A stretch of DNA of 64,000 nucleotides, taken from contig JANTQF010000056.1 in assembly GCA_032988165.1 (NCBI GenBank), positions 89,719-153,718 of the forward strand, given 5' to 3'. The first letter of the stretch is position 1, and the number at the start of each line of letters is the position of its first letter. Below the pieces are notes generated by a model, which did no database searches, had not been told where the DNA came from, and worked only from the letters and a program-made list of their open reading frames with translations. A program made the translations under genes and the position numbers. Positions 1 through 11,306 of this stretch are shown here, in pieces. Origin of the DNA: Emmonsiellopsis sp. PD_33 (lineage: Eukaryota > Ascomycota > Eurotiomycetes > Onygenales > Ajellomycetaceae).

Positions 1-1289
1 TGTTCCCTTTGCCTGGGGCACCACGTCAACAGGCAGTCGACCCCAGTCGCCTCCAGGCCTTCATGAACCAGCCCACAGGCACCGCCAGCAACACTCTTCT
101 AAAACCCTCGAACTCCCGCCAAGCCAAGCGCCTTTTTGTCCACAATATCCCGTCATCGGCTACAGAAGAGGGCCTGGTTCAATTCTTTAACCTCCAGCTA
201 AATGGGCTTAACGTAATCAAAGGCGTCGACCCATGCGTATCAGCGCAATTGTCAAAGGACAAAGATTTTGGTCTGCTTGAGTTCAGAAGCGCTGATGATA
301 CAACCGTCGCATTGGCTTTCGATGGTATTAGTATGGAGGATGGTGAAGGTATGGATACGTCGAACGGCGATGCCAACGGCTCCAACCAGGGGCTATCATT
401 ACGCCGACCGAAGGATTATATTGTCCCAACTGGTGGTGACGAAGAACCGCACCAGGAGGGAGTCGTCGCAAGTTCCGTCCCCGATTCACCAAACAAGATC
501 TGCGTTTCGAATATTCCCCCGTTCATCGAAGAAGAGCCAGTCACTATGCTCCTTGTCTCTTTCGGAGAACTCAAGTCTTTTGTACTTGTGAAGGATAATG
601 GGACAGGCGAGTCCAGGGTAAGTATCTGAGTCCAACTTTCGCAAAATACATTCTAACTAGAGATCACAGGGTATTGCTTTTTGCGAGTATCTCGACCCGT
701 TGTCTACAGATATTGCTGTTGAAAACTTGAACGGAATGGAACTAGGCAATAAGAGACTCAAAGTCGTTCGCGCCAGTATTGGTACCACACAAGCAAGTGG
801 CCTAGACATGGGTGTCAATGCCATGTCTATGTATGCCAAAACGACTTCTCAGGATCTTGAAGCAGGCCGTGTCCTTCAATTGCTGAACATGGTAACTCCC
901 GAGGAGCTGATCGATAATGACGATTATGAAGGTGCGCAGCCCCTCATTCCATGTTATACCACCCCTAAAGAATATTCTAACCGAACTATACAGAAATCTG
1001 CGATGATGTTCGTGACGAATGCGTCAAATATGGACAAGTGCTTGAGCTCAAGATCCCGAGACCAACTGGAAACAACAGGCAGGCTGCGGGTGTAGGCAAA
1101 ATCTATGTCAAGTTTGATAACAACGAGTCTGCTTCGAAGGCGCTCAAAGCCCTCGCGGGAAGAAAATTCCAGGACCGCACCGTCGTTACAACTTATTTCT
1201 CTGAGGTAAGTTCAGTTTGCTCCCAGTATATTCTAACTAGCAGCCTGACTAACGTAAAATAGGAAAATTTCGACGTCAACGCCTGGTAA
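1..1289 (+). CDS. Splicing factor U2AF large subunit, 5'-truncated by window edge
   Basis: This is the large subunit of U2AF, the nuclear factor that binds the polypyrimidine tract and recruits U2 snRNP to the branch point. The window holds the C-terminal 371 residues; the frame is open to base 3, so the N-terminal RS region lies outside. Exons are 1-617, 670-931, 994-1205 and 1263-1289, with phases that join cleanly. An RRM begins at RLFVHNIPSS, a second at KICVSNIPPF, and a C-terminal UHM-type RRM covers TPEELIDNDDYEEICDDVRDE through GKIYVKFDN and GRKFQDRTVVTTYF. The protein ends in FDVNAW. The order RRM-RRM-UHM and the C-terminal sequence match U2AF65/Prp2. The TTG at base 9 is not the true start. 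All three introns carry the same ATTCTAAC branch-site-like string. Confidence 0.93.
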
Positions 1290-2168
1290 TTGAACTCAAC
1301 ATCTCATTGTAAAAACCCAACAGCCGCTGTGATTTCGCTGCTGTAATTGCACGGTCAAGCACGTCACCCACAGCCTCTGCCAGGAACGATTTCCTTATCC
1401 AAATCTGACCCTCGAAATAACACACGTCCTATCTTCTCATTACACGTCACACCGCGCTTCGTTCCTCCTCTTACCTTTCCCCCCTTAAGTTTCCATCAAG
1501 AAAAGAGAATGGCTGGCAGGACAATATGAGGCAATTGGTTCACTTGTACCATAATGGAATTTTGTAACATCTGATTTTTTTTGTTTCTCTTGTTTGCTAA
1601 GTATCGCGGGCTGGATGGAACGTCTTAGGCGAAATTTTTCAATGCATGTTCAGATATCTTCATTTTTTTAAAACTTTAGTTTATTACTTACTATCCTCCT
1701 ACGAACTGGCCATGAAAACTGAGACTCTGAGAGCAAACGGCGTATCCGAGAGGTGGTCCGTGGCGCGGGGGTTTACTCTAATGTATTGTTAAGGATCTCC
1801 CAAACCTCGCCGCCTTCTAGAAAATAGGATAACCATCTTAGTGACACCATTCGCTTGGTCAATCCTATTTGAAGCAGCAAGAATTTCATGGATAGGAGGA
1901 TGTCACTGATCAAGAAGATCCAATTGAGCCAAGAAGGATGAATCCCTGGGGTCTCGTGGTCGTATTTATCCACGCTAAAGTCCAACTTCATCTCCAGCCT
2001 GCAAGATACCACAACTTTTTTCTCATCTTTTAACCTCAGTCATTTCGTTCAGCAACCAGCAGGCAACCCGTGGGCCAACTTCCAAAGTTCGTGCTAAACT
2101 TTCGATATCAGCGTTGTCGGTCCGTTTGTCCACTGAACCCCTCGATCCGGCTGGCTCTCCTGCCCACG
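1290..2168. other. Intergenic region, U2AF to F-box/ankyrin gene
   Basis: This holds the presumed 3' UTR of the U2AF gene and the promoter and leader of the next gene. Short open frames here have no recognisable content. No RNA gene or repeat is apparent. Confidence 0.6.
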
Positions 2169-4118
2169 ATGTTGCTTCTTGGTCTCCCAAATGAGATATT
2201 GGACCATCTTGCACACACGCTTGAATCTGAACAAGACATCAGTGCCGTTGCTCAGACAAATCACCTATTACATGCAATTTTTAACCGACACCTATACCGC
2301 TACAATATCCAACACAACGGCAGCTCGGCCTTGTTTTGGGCTGCCGCACATGGCCGTGACAGCACGATTCGTCTATTGCTAGAATATGGCGTGGATATCA
2401 ACGCCTCAGACGGAGTTAAAGCAACAGCTCTCCATTTATCTGTGCATAACAGACGTCTGTCCGTTATGGAGCTTCTTCTCTCGCTGCCCGGGATTATACC
2501 GGACCGAGAAGATGACACCGGACACACACCATTATCATGCGCAGCGTGCAATGGTTATGTGGAGGAAGCCAAGATTCTCCTAGCAAGTCACCAGCTAGAT
2601 CCAAACTCCAAGCGCCAAAAGGGGATGACGCCACTTGCAGATGCGGTAGAGAACGGTCGTGAAGCGGTTGTCGAGACGCTACTCGCAGAGGAGAATATCG
2701 ATGTTGACTCGGCCAATGACTATGGTTGCACCCCCCTTCACCTTGCAGTCAACAATGGTTCCAAAGTTATGGTCAAGCTTTTGCTATCTACCGGTCGTGT
2801 GGAGTTGAACTCGAAGGATGACGATGGTCTCACTCCCCTCTTGTCAGCCATCCAATCTCTCCGTTCGGCGTGGGACACTGGCCCCTTGGATGATGCCACA
2901 GAGTATCACGATATAACCAAACTACTCCTTGGTCAACATGGTGTTGATATTGACTGGAATGAATTCCTTATGACGAGTTTGCTGTGGCTTGGTGCACAAG
3001 ATGGCTATACGGACATAATTGAACTGCTTCTTGGAAAGGAAGGGGTTCCATATGATGAGATCGGTGCTAGCGGGAGGACCCTGTTATCATGGGTTGCATC
3101 AAGCGGGAAAGATGCAGTTGTCAAGCTTCTCCTCGATAAAGGTGCAAAAGCTGATTCTAAAGATTACGATGGTAGAACCCCTTTATCTTGGGCGGCAGGG
3201 GCTTGGTACCATGATGTTGTTAGAGTATTACTCGAGGCAGGGGCTGAGGTAGATTCTAAGGACAGGGATGGCGCCACACCACTCCAATTTGCATTACAAA
3301 ATAGTGCTGAAAGTGCGGCAAAGGTCTTGATTGCTCATGGCGCCGTTGTTCCTACATTCAGTCCCGAGCTACTAGAAAAGATTCTTTTGGACGCCCTCGA
3401 TTACAACCATCCAGGTATAATCGAAATACTTCTTTCCGAGGATATGGACCCGAATGTCTTGAAGGGAATCTCGTGTCAGAGACTTTTCTTGGATGCAGTA
3501 CGGGCGGGGCAAGAGTTAATGACAAGAACACTCTTAGACAAGAGTGACATAAATGTCAATCTCAAGGACGAAAATGGCGATACTCCCCTCCATGAGGCAA
3601 CATCGCGGTGTCGCTTGAGTTCCATAGAACTCTTGTTAAAGGATCCCCGGATCGAGGTGAATTCTAAAAATCATGCTGGTGACACCCCCCTATCAGTTGC
3701 AGCATCTCTCTTGCTATGCGATTGGGATTCGGATGGCGAGTTGGAGCCTTCGATAGACGCTCTAGAAACCACCGTGAAACTACTACTCGCCCACCCCCTT
3801 GCCGGTATAGAACCAGGAGACAAAGATATATGGGACCTTCTACCGGAAGCAGCAAGGAGAGGCGACACTAGTATAGCAGAATTGATGATTACGAAGGATC
3901 GCATTGATCCCACTTTAAGGGACGATGACGGACGAACACCCCTTTCGTTGGCAGCAGAGAATGGCCACCTAGCAATGATACAGCTGCTAGTCGAAAAAGG
4001 GGCTCTGGACCCGCTTGTTGGGGATGAAGATGGAGCTATACCTTTGTCTTGGGCAAAGAAGAAGGGGAATACCGCAATTGTCGAGTTTCTTAGTCGCCTG
4101 GAGAATGTTTCGATTTGA
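2169..4118 (+). CDS. F-box and ankyrin-repeat protein
   Basis: This single-exon gene encodes 649 residues from the first in-frame ATG; the frame upstream opens only with a GTG at 2070. Residues 1-45 (LLGLPNEILDHLAHTL, then DISAVAQTNHLLHAIFNRHLYRY) form an F-box-like motif. From about residue 55 to the end there are many ankyrin repeats with the usual G-x-TPLxxAAxxG and hxxLLLxxG signatures, for example ALFWAAAHGRDSTIRLLLEYGVDINA and GRTPLSLAAENGHLAMIQLLVEKGA. By family logic the F-box would tether an SCF ubiquitin ligase and the ankyrins would bind a substrate, but the substrate is unknown. Such genes form large, fast-changing families in Eurotiomycetes. There is no signal peptide or membrane segment. 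Confidence 0.88.
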   Translation: MLLLGLPNEILDHLAHTLESEQDISAVAQTNHLLHAIFNRHLYRYNIQHNGSSALFWAAAHGRDSTIRLLLEYGVDINASDGVKATALHLSVHNRRLSVMELLLSLPGIIPDREDDTGHTPLSCAACNGYVEEAKILLASHQLDPNSKRQKGMTPLADAVENGREAVVETLLAEENIDVDSANDYGCTPLHLAVNNGSKVMVKLLLSTGRVELNSKDDDGLTPLLSAIQSLRSAWDTGPLDDATEYHDITKLLLGQHGVDIDWNEFLMTSLLWLGAQDGYTDIIELLLGKEGVPYDEIGASGRTLLSWVASSGKDAVVKLLLDKGAKADSKDYDGRTPLSWAAGAWYHDVVRVLLEAGAEVDSKDRDGATPLQFALQNSAESAAKVLIAHGAVVPTFSPELLEKILLDALDYNHPGIIEILLSEDMDPNVLKGISCQRLFLDAVRAGQELMTRTLLDKSDINVNLKDENGDTPLHEATSRCRLSSIELLLKDPRIEVNSKNHAGDTPLSVAASLLLCDWDSDGELEPSIDALETTVKLLLAHPLAGIEPGDKDIWDLLPEAARRGDTSIAELMITKDRIDPTLRDDDGRTPLSLAAENGHLAMIQLLVEKGALDPLVGDEDGAIPLSWAKKKGNTAIVEFLSRLENVSI

Positions 4119-4771
4119 GTGAATACGTCAGTAAGCTTTCTAGAAGCCACTGTTTTCTCTTTTTGTCACCATATAATGGCCTATGGTGAGCGGTCTTATG
4201 TAGCATGGCATCGTTATAAATGTTGTTATAACGATTATGGGAGATAGAAGTGAGCGGGATTTGAGGCACAAGAATGAAATTATAACTACATGTAGGGATC
4301 TAGAATGAACTTTCAATAACATGCTCTGCCTAATAATTCAGAGCTTAGAACTTAACTATGCCAATAGATTAATTCGAAAGTATTCTTCTCCATAATTTGA
4401 AATGCAATGCCCTTTATGAATGATCGCCATTGTCTCATCTAGATAGATTGTTAGCCTCTCCCCATCAACTAGGTCAAGAATTTCTCCGTCCTCTCAGGGA
4501 CCCTCGTTTCTTCATGGAAGCAAGGTCTAACCAATGCTTGTTTCCCCACGTCATAAATGAACTTTCCACGCCGACATCCATTTGCCCGCGTGGTGTGGTT
4601 GAGTTACCATTCCCGAACTCCTCGTATACTTTAAAACCCAAGCTCCTCCTTCACCATCACTATCTAGAATAGAACAGAATGAATGCCTACATAGAAAACG
4701 GGATATTCATCCCTTGTTCCGCTTTTTAAAGATTTTTTTTTCTTGGCAGAGAGGACTATTCTCAATTGAAA
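4119..4771. other. Intergenic region, AT-rich
   Basis: This AT-rich spacer lies between two co-oriented genes and holds the 3' UTR of the ankyrin gene and the promoter of the esterase gene. I see no other feature. Confidence 0.6.
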
Positions 4772-5794
4772 ATGCTGAAAATGCAGTTACCGAGCCATCT
4801 CTTCGGAGCCGCCTTGTTTATTCGGGCCGCGATTACCGCTTCGCTCGAGCCCGTTCCCGATTATGGTGGAACTGTCCCAATGTATGTTTTTTCTCAAAGG
4901 AAATTTCCCAGGCATACCTGCAACCCGTTAAACACATTCACATAGGAATGTTTATATTCCCGACAACGTGACCGAGAACCCGGCTTTGGTGGTTGTCGTC
5001 CACTCCTGCGGATCCTCCGCCGAGAATTATTTCCAGAACCCAGCAGTTCCCTGGGCAAAGGGGTCGGATGGCAAAGGTTATATCACAATTTGGCCGAGCA
5101 GTCCGAACAGTGGCGGCTGCTGGGATGTCTCCAGCCAGCAGTCTCTCACTCGCGACGGAGGTGGAGATTCGACTGCCATCTCGCAGATGATTGCCTATGC
5201 CCTCACAACCTATAGCGCGGATCCTGAGAAGGTATTTGTTACAGGTGGATCGTCTGGCGGTCCGTGAAAGGCCCTTTCTTCTACTATGGCAAATCATCAG
5301 CTCAAAAATGAAAATGCAAACTAACAATAAGTATAGCAATGATGTCCAATGTCCTCGCCGCAACATACCCTGACCTCATCAAGGCCGTCTCCTTATACTC
5401 CGGTGTCCCTGCTGGCTGTTTCGCGTCCTCCAGCGGTGCCGTGGCTGCTTGGAACAACACCTGCTCCGCCGGACAATCCATCGCAACCCCAGAACAGTGG
5501 GCGAATGTCGTCAAGGACATGTACCCCGGATATGATGGGCCTCGACCAAAGATGCAAATATGGCACGGCTCTGTAGATCAAACTCTCGCTCCGCCAAACT
5601 ATGACGAAACAATCAAGCAGTGGACGGGCGTATTCGGAGTTGGCCAGGAGCCAACCAATGTCTTGGAGAACACGCCCGAGCAGAGTTATACAACGTCAGA
5701 TTATGGCGAAAACGTCCAGGGAATATATGCTGAGGGGACTGGACATTCTGTTTTGCCTCATCTGGAGTCTTCTGAGTTGTGGTTTGGCTTGTAA
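4772..5794 (+). CDS. Secreted acetyl xylan esterase-like enzyme (CE1 family)
   Basis: Exons 4772-4881, 4946-5259 and 5337-5794 encode 293 residues, the usual size for fungal CE1 acetyl xylan esterases and feruloyl/PHB-depolymerase-like enzymes. The N terminus (HLFGAALFIRAAITAS) is a plausible signal peptide, so the product is probably secreted. An alpha/beta-hydrolase core follows. The nucleophile is Ser139 in TGGSSGAMMSNVLAATYP, Asp222 lies in WHGSVDQTL and His278 in GTGHSVLPH, so the triad looks complete. An oxyanion-hole-like HSCG is at 56-59. Family enzymes remove acetyl groups from xylan; the exact substrate here is inferred. Intron 2 uses a weak donor (GTCCGT), supported by restoring the GxSxG motif. 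An alternative start is ATG 4781. Confidence 0.87.
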
Positions 5795-8700
5795 TAAAGC
5801 AATTGTATGCTTGATATTGGCATCCACGTCAAGTTGAGAAAGATGAAAAGAACACCAACCCACACCTGAGTTAGTCAATGAGAAAGTCAAAAGTACATAT
5901 ATATGTCAGATAGCATATATAGTAGTCTTAATCCGTAAATAATTGAGAAAGAAATGTTTGGGTTACCACACTTGCATTTTTCAGTCACTGCAACTTCTTA
6001 TTCCTCAAGGAGAAAGACAGCCATGGGCCCTGTTGTCGACCCCAAACTCCAGCCCCCAAAGGTTATTTCCTGCGGTCAAATATCTGGTGTTGACAGCCAG
6101 TTAGTTAAATCTGATAGCCTCTTTGGCTCGTGGAGAAAAATGCTTGAGGTCCTGTCGGCTTTTGTTCCAGCCCCTTTTGAGGTTGGGGGTCACCTGACAT
6201 GGGAACCCTAACTTGTTAATCTAACCTCGACCAGGGGTACAGGAATTCAGCCGCCGCCGCTGCTTGTCTTCAACTCCCTCCTCCTCGCCTTGTCCCTGTC
6301 GGTGGGCCGATGGCTTTTGCCCATCTGAGTACCCACAAAATACTTCTCACAAGCCTGATCTCCAGGGTTCCAGAATGTTCGAGATTAAAAACTGGAGGCT
6401 GGTTTCGGGCGACAGTAGCTGGTTCCAGCTTAGTACGGGCCTACCCCAGTTCTTCATATTCTGACGGGCTAATGCGCTCATTTGGCCAACTACGCAAGGT
6501 CTTTCTTTGCCTTTGTCGCTCTGCGATCGGCATATACTGAAAGATCTTATTATGCATTCCATTGTCAAAGGTCACGCGAGCCGTTGAGATTCTACTCCCT
6601 TTCACCTTCTCCGCAGTGATGCATATTTGGTCCTAGTTGATTACTCCAAGCAGCTGGATGGACTTCGAGTAATAGTGCCTTTGATATGGACTTGATGATA
6701 TGCTGATATGCCTTGATTCTGAGCCGATATAAGATATAGTTTTGAGTCATCATACTCAGGCATGGTCAACTAAGAAGTCAGCATGATTAATCCATGATTA
6801 GTTACGTTGCATTCAACCAACTTGTGAGGCTGAATGAGCTATGGGGAATTACCCTTTTGTCATTTCAGGAGAAATGCAAGGTACATAAACACTATTTATT
6901 ACTGAATGGTGATTCGCAAAATGGCTAGATAAACAGCCATCCATCCAATAAGCTCAACAGTCCCCTTTTCCCCCCTTTCCCCCCGAGTACAAACTCTGTA
7001 TTGTTAACTATCTTGGAAATACCTTCAATGATTACCTCCCCAGAAGCGCCGGAAGCTCCGAATCACCCGGCAAACCGTCAGAGAAAAAACCGACAATCCA
7101 ACAAAACCACACGCGCGCGTGGGGGAGAAACGGTTCATCGACAGCGTGAATTACTGATTTCATCTAGGTACCCGAGAATTAACAATTACCGAATGGATAT
7201 TTATTCCCGAATCCCGATCTCTCAGCGGTAGGTCGTGATCCTGTTATTAGGGACAAAAGTTTGATCCCCGCCTCCACCGCCACCCGGGAAAATGGCTTTG
7301 GTAATAGGGGGGTGAAAAATCTGCATATTCTGATCTACATACATACATACATAGGCCGGCTGTTGTGTTGAGTTTTTCCTGCGGCGTCGTGAGGAAAATC
7401 CGAGAGCTGCATGCATAATCGACCGGACTTTCCCCATACAAATCAAATCCAAGAGCCAGTTAATCAACTAAATTCTGACGAGTTCAGGCCGGATACGGAT
7501 GCTTCTAGTTACTTTTAAGTTAGCAAGGGCTGTTTGTGACGAATTGTATATGTATCCTGCTTGCTTGGTAAGGAGCTGAGTTCTGTTCGCGGCTCAATTC
7601 GAGTACGACTAATTTATCTACAAACGCACCCCCCCTGCTCCGTGTACAAAGGAGATCAACAATTAACAAAAAAGCATAAGCCGCTTGTTGCACCCTACAT
7701 CCGTTACTTTGCTTCTGTCACCCGTTCGCATCTGTGTCTGCAATGCCATGTCATGCTATGCTAGGCTATGCGGTGTGCCACGGTGACGCAATATGGGGAT
7801 GTATGTATGCTAGACAAACCCTTTAATTAATGATTCCCCATTACGAATATCCGGAGGCATATCAGCGTCTGCGAGTGCTATCTCGCGAAGAGGAAACCGT
7901 TGAAAAGAGCCGGTTTGATCTACACCCCTGACAGATCCACAGTGATGGGTGGACTAAATAGTTGGCGAAACAAGCCTCGAAAGGGAATTCATCCAGACCA
8001 TGGATGGCATGGCGTGCATGTATCATGTATCATGTCCTGGATGGATGTATTGGCAATGTTCCGGAGACAAGGGATGGAAGCCGGTTCCTCCCCGAGGGGA
8101 AAAGGAAATAAAGTTCCGAGGATGATGGGTTTTTGGGCAGGGTGACGGTGCTGGGAAATGGAGGGAAGGGAACGAATGTAACCTTACTCGTTACATGATA
8201 ATGTGTTTGGAATTTACGAGTTGTTGTTTGGGAGGGCAGATTTATTTTGTGTGTTTGGGTTGTGTTCGAGAGGGGGTGATGGATGGTTTGAGATACGAAT
8301 AAATGTAGGCATGGAAATATGTAACTAGGTACATCTAGCTTATAATGCTTGATGTTAATTGCGGCCAGGTTTTATTGTCTGGGAAAAGAAAGGCATGGTT
8401 CCAACGCCTTTTCTCTTCTGAATCTGAAGCAAAGGGACATCAGGTCCTCTGGCCTTTGTCGAGCTATCTAATAATCCCCGCCACTGCAAGGGGCAACAGT
8501 CATAGCTTCTGTTGTATTGTTTTAACTTTAGTTACCGGGGTTATTATCATCATAGCTAGATAACCTAGAGGGTGATTCTGCAATTTTGCCAGAGAACCAA
8601 TGTACCGTACGAATTGCAATATATTCTTTTGTAACTATCGTTTCGCCCCCTGACAAAATTTCCCAAGCGCACCTGCGAAAAGAAAAATAAAGTAAAAAAG

Positions 8701-9466
8701 ATAATAAATAGATGAGATGGTAAGAAGATAAATAAGTTGCAGGGAACGGATGCTAAAGCAAGAAAGAGCCGCCCTGATATTATATCCCAAAACAGATAAT
8801 GTTCCAAGTAAGCTGAACAAAAAAAGGGGAAAGAAGAAAAATTGAGTTCCGCCACACGCCGCGCTTGATCCATTCCATCCTAGGAAATAAAAATGGGCAA
8901 AAAAAAAATAGGGAAAAGGTCCGGGATCATGATAATACACCCCTAGAAAGTGCGCTTCCGGGAATGCCGATCCATGTTGGTGCCAAACGTCTCCATCCGT
9001 CAAGCATATCGCATGTCTCTCATGAACGAACTAATTTCTCGATGGTATAAGGGGTTGTTGTTAAAAGATGTACATGTACAAGTACAGGTCGAAAATTTAA
9101 TGAAGCTGAAACAAAGAGATCCCCCCCAAAAAAAAAGTATGTAGTCAAACGAAAAGGAATTTCTGCACTGCGTTGATAGGGTAATGACGAGGGTAACAAA
9201 GACGCATTAGGCCCTCGGTAAATGGTAACTATAAAAGTATATGCATAGGAACGTGAAAGCTTGGGCTTTGGCCATCACTCTGATGCATAGGATATTCAAG
9301 AACATAGAAAAAGGCCAAGGGGAGCGAAATGGCCGATGAAAGAAGGATAGGGTATTGGTGGTGGGGTCAGTCCATGAGCATAATAAAGGTAATATCAAAA
9401 GGTTTGTACACGAAGACCGTGGTGGATAAGTTGGTATTTTATTTTTAACTTCTGCTTTTGTAGGTG
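5795..9466. other. Gene-free region of 3.7 kb
   Basis: No open frame here has recognisable protein content on either strand, and I found no tRNA. It contains short pyrimidine runs near 6962-6985 and an ACAT tetranucleotide repeat near 7337-7352. It lies between the 3' ends of the convergent esterase and receptor genes, so it should hold both 3' UTRs; that does not explain 3.7 kb. Confidence 0.55.
7337..7352. repeat. ACAT microsatellite
   Basis: Four tandem copies of a CATA/ACAT unit lie in the gene-free region. Confidence 0.8.
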
Positions 9467-11306
9467 TTACGACTTTGAATCGGCGTACCAATATGGCCCA
9501 TTCGAAACGTTCCCACTGCGGGAAAATGTTGATTGGGCAAATGTTGATTGGGGATTCCAGTCTCGACTGTTCGTGCGGCGATGGTTGTGGCTGTGTGTGG
9601 CACTTGGGGGTCGAGGTGTTGAGAAACTCAGGGCGGGACTGGTGTATTTTATTTCACGAGTATAACTTTCGGTCTCTTTGCCTCCAGAAAATCGGAGGGT
9701 AGACATCGATAGGTCGGAAGGGCTAGGTGGAAGGAGGGGCTCCGGTGATTTGACCACTTGGTTCCGAGACGAGGCGTTGATCATCTCGTAGGAGCGGTTA
9801 TTACCAACACGGTCTCGGGCATCGACAGAGACAAATTCTCTGCTGCGGCCAAGTTTTCGCTTGAAAAGGTCAATCCACCCAAGAATCATGGAGTATCGAC
9901 CAAGGAAGATGAGTGTCCATAAACCGCTCATGGACAAGAGCACCAGGACGGCCATTATGGATGCTTCATTGGGACCTATGCCGCTAGCTTGCGGTGCGCA
10001 TTTTGTTTTATCCCCTTTGGACAATGCAAGACAGAAAATCCAAGGTTGAGCTTTTGCTATCAATTCCGGAGTCCGCTTAGCACTGCTATCCAAGGATAAG
10101 AATATTATGGCAAAGAAAATGACGTTTCCAATAATCGTGAGGACAACGGCGATTCCTCTCCATTGTAACTGGATAACCCTTTTGACGCGGCGGTATGCCT
10201 GGCGTGCTGAAACTGTTCGTACGCTCCCCTGGTAGGACGGTATTACGGAGCTATTGTCGGTCGTAGGATTGTTGTCCAGGAGTGATTTGACGTAGACGTG
10301 GATACAATAACCCAGCGTCACAAACTGTATGACGAGCGCTGCGGCAGCAAGACCCATTAACGGGCCCCAAAAGTCTGCCAGGCTATTATCATGGTTAATG
10401 TGGCAGATGGAGCCAAATCGGTAGGAAGTGCCTGTTATGATCAGGCCCACGGCCAGCCCAACAGCTGGGATACCCCATCCGAAGACCAGCGTGCTAATGA
10501 AGAATTTATTGCCAGTGACGACATCCCAACAAATTTGGAGGTGTAGCGATAGGGCGCGACAGAAACCTATGGTAATGATTAGCACAATATTTAAACTGAT
10601 AAGGGTAATGACTGAAGACATACTCCACATAACAACGGCCCAGCCACCAAATATGATAAATGCGCCAGAAAATGCGCACGCCACGTCCGACTTCATATCA
10701 TGTGGGGTAATTGGGTCAAAGCATTCGTTCGGCTTAGCAGCCAGGGGAACAATGAAGGAGAACTACTCGATTCCACATTAGTTTATCGAGCGACGGCGAG
10801 TTTAAACAACCACTGTGGGCGACGCGCACCTCCATAAATACAATCCCAAGGGCTAAGCACACGCTCAGATAGTGTCGATGTGTCCATTTAACGGGTAGAA
10901 CCGCAAAACTGAGCAGTAGTAAACAGTTTAAGGAGAATATCGCAACAGCAATCCAATTGGCAACTATGGTTTTATCCATGAACCCTTCAAGAGTATCAGC
11001 ATAAGCCGGGTTCGGTAAAGGCGGGAAGGGAGGAGTAGGTCACTACCTTCAGGATATCTCCAGTCCGCCTGCGGGCATGGAAGGCAGCAACTGACGTTCG
11101 TGCCGCCGAGCGGGATCTCATCGCAATATCGGCCAGGTACAACTGCGACAGGTTAGTTTCTGGGTAAAGGGACAAAATTATACTGAATTCTACGGCAGGT
11201 AGAACAACAGGAGAAGTAACTCACATCCACCGGAGGATGGGAAGAGGTCTTCCTGTAAGAATGGCGATGGGCATAGCCCCCTGCCCTTCGATGATGAAAG
11301 GACCAT
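9467..11306 (-). CDS. Seven-transmembrane receptor with Cys-rich N-terminal ectodomain
   Basis: I rebuilt five exons: 11225-11306, 11047-11142, 10830-10984, 10624-10762 and 9467-10566, giving 523 residues with all phases in register. Residues 1-60 form a short extracellular region rich in Cys and Gly (LCPSPFLQEDLFPSSGG, then RYCDEIPLGGTNVSCCLPCP). Seven hydrophobic helices follow, the first at TIVANWIAVAIFSLNCLLLLSFAVL and later ones at SAFSGAFIIFGGWAVVMW-like, FFISTLVFGWGIPAVGLAVGLII, WGPLMGLAAAALVIQFVTLGYCI, VVLTIIGNVIFFAIIFL and ASIMAVLVLLSMSGLWTLIFL. A Ser-rich cytoplasmic tail of roughly 125 residues ends the protein. The architecture matches a fungal frizzled/secretin-like G-protein-coupled receptor class; ligand and G protein are unknown. 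It sits alone between two gene-free stretches. Confidence 0.82.

Noticed and set aside
2070..2168. Upstream extension of the ankyrin protein
   Set aside because: It opens with GTG, and the F-box begins right after the ATG at 2169.
7325..7352. Short regular repeats as a CRISPR-like array
   Set aside because: They are simple microsatellites without spacers, and the genome is eukaryotic.
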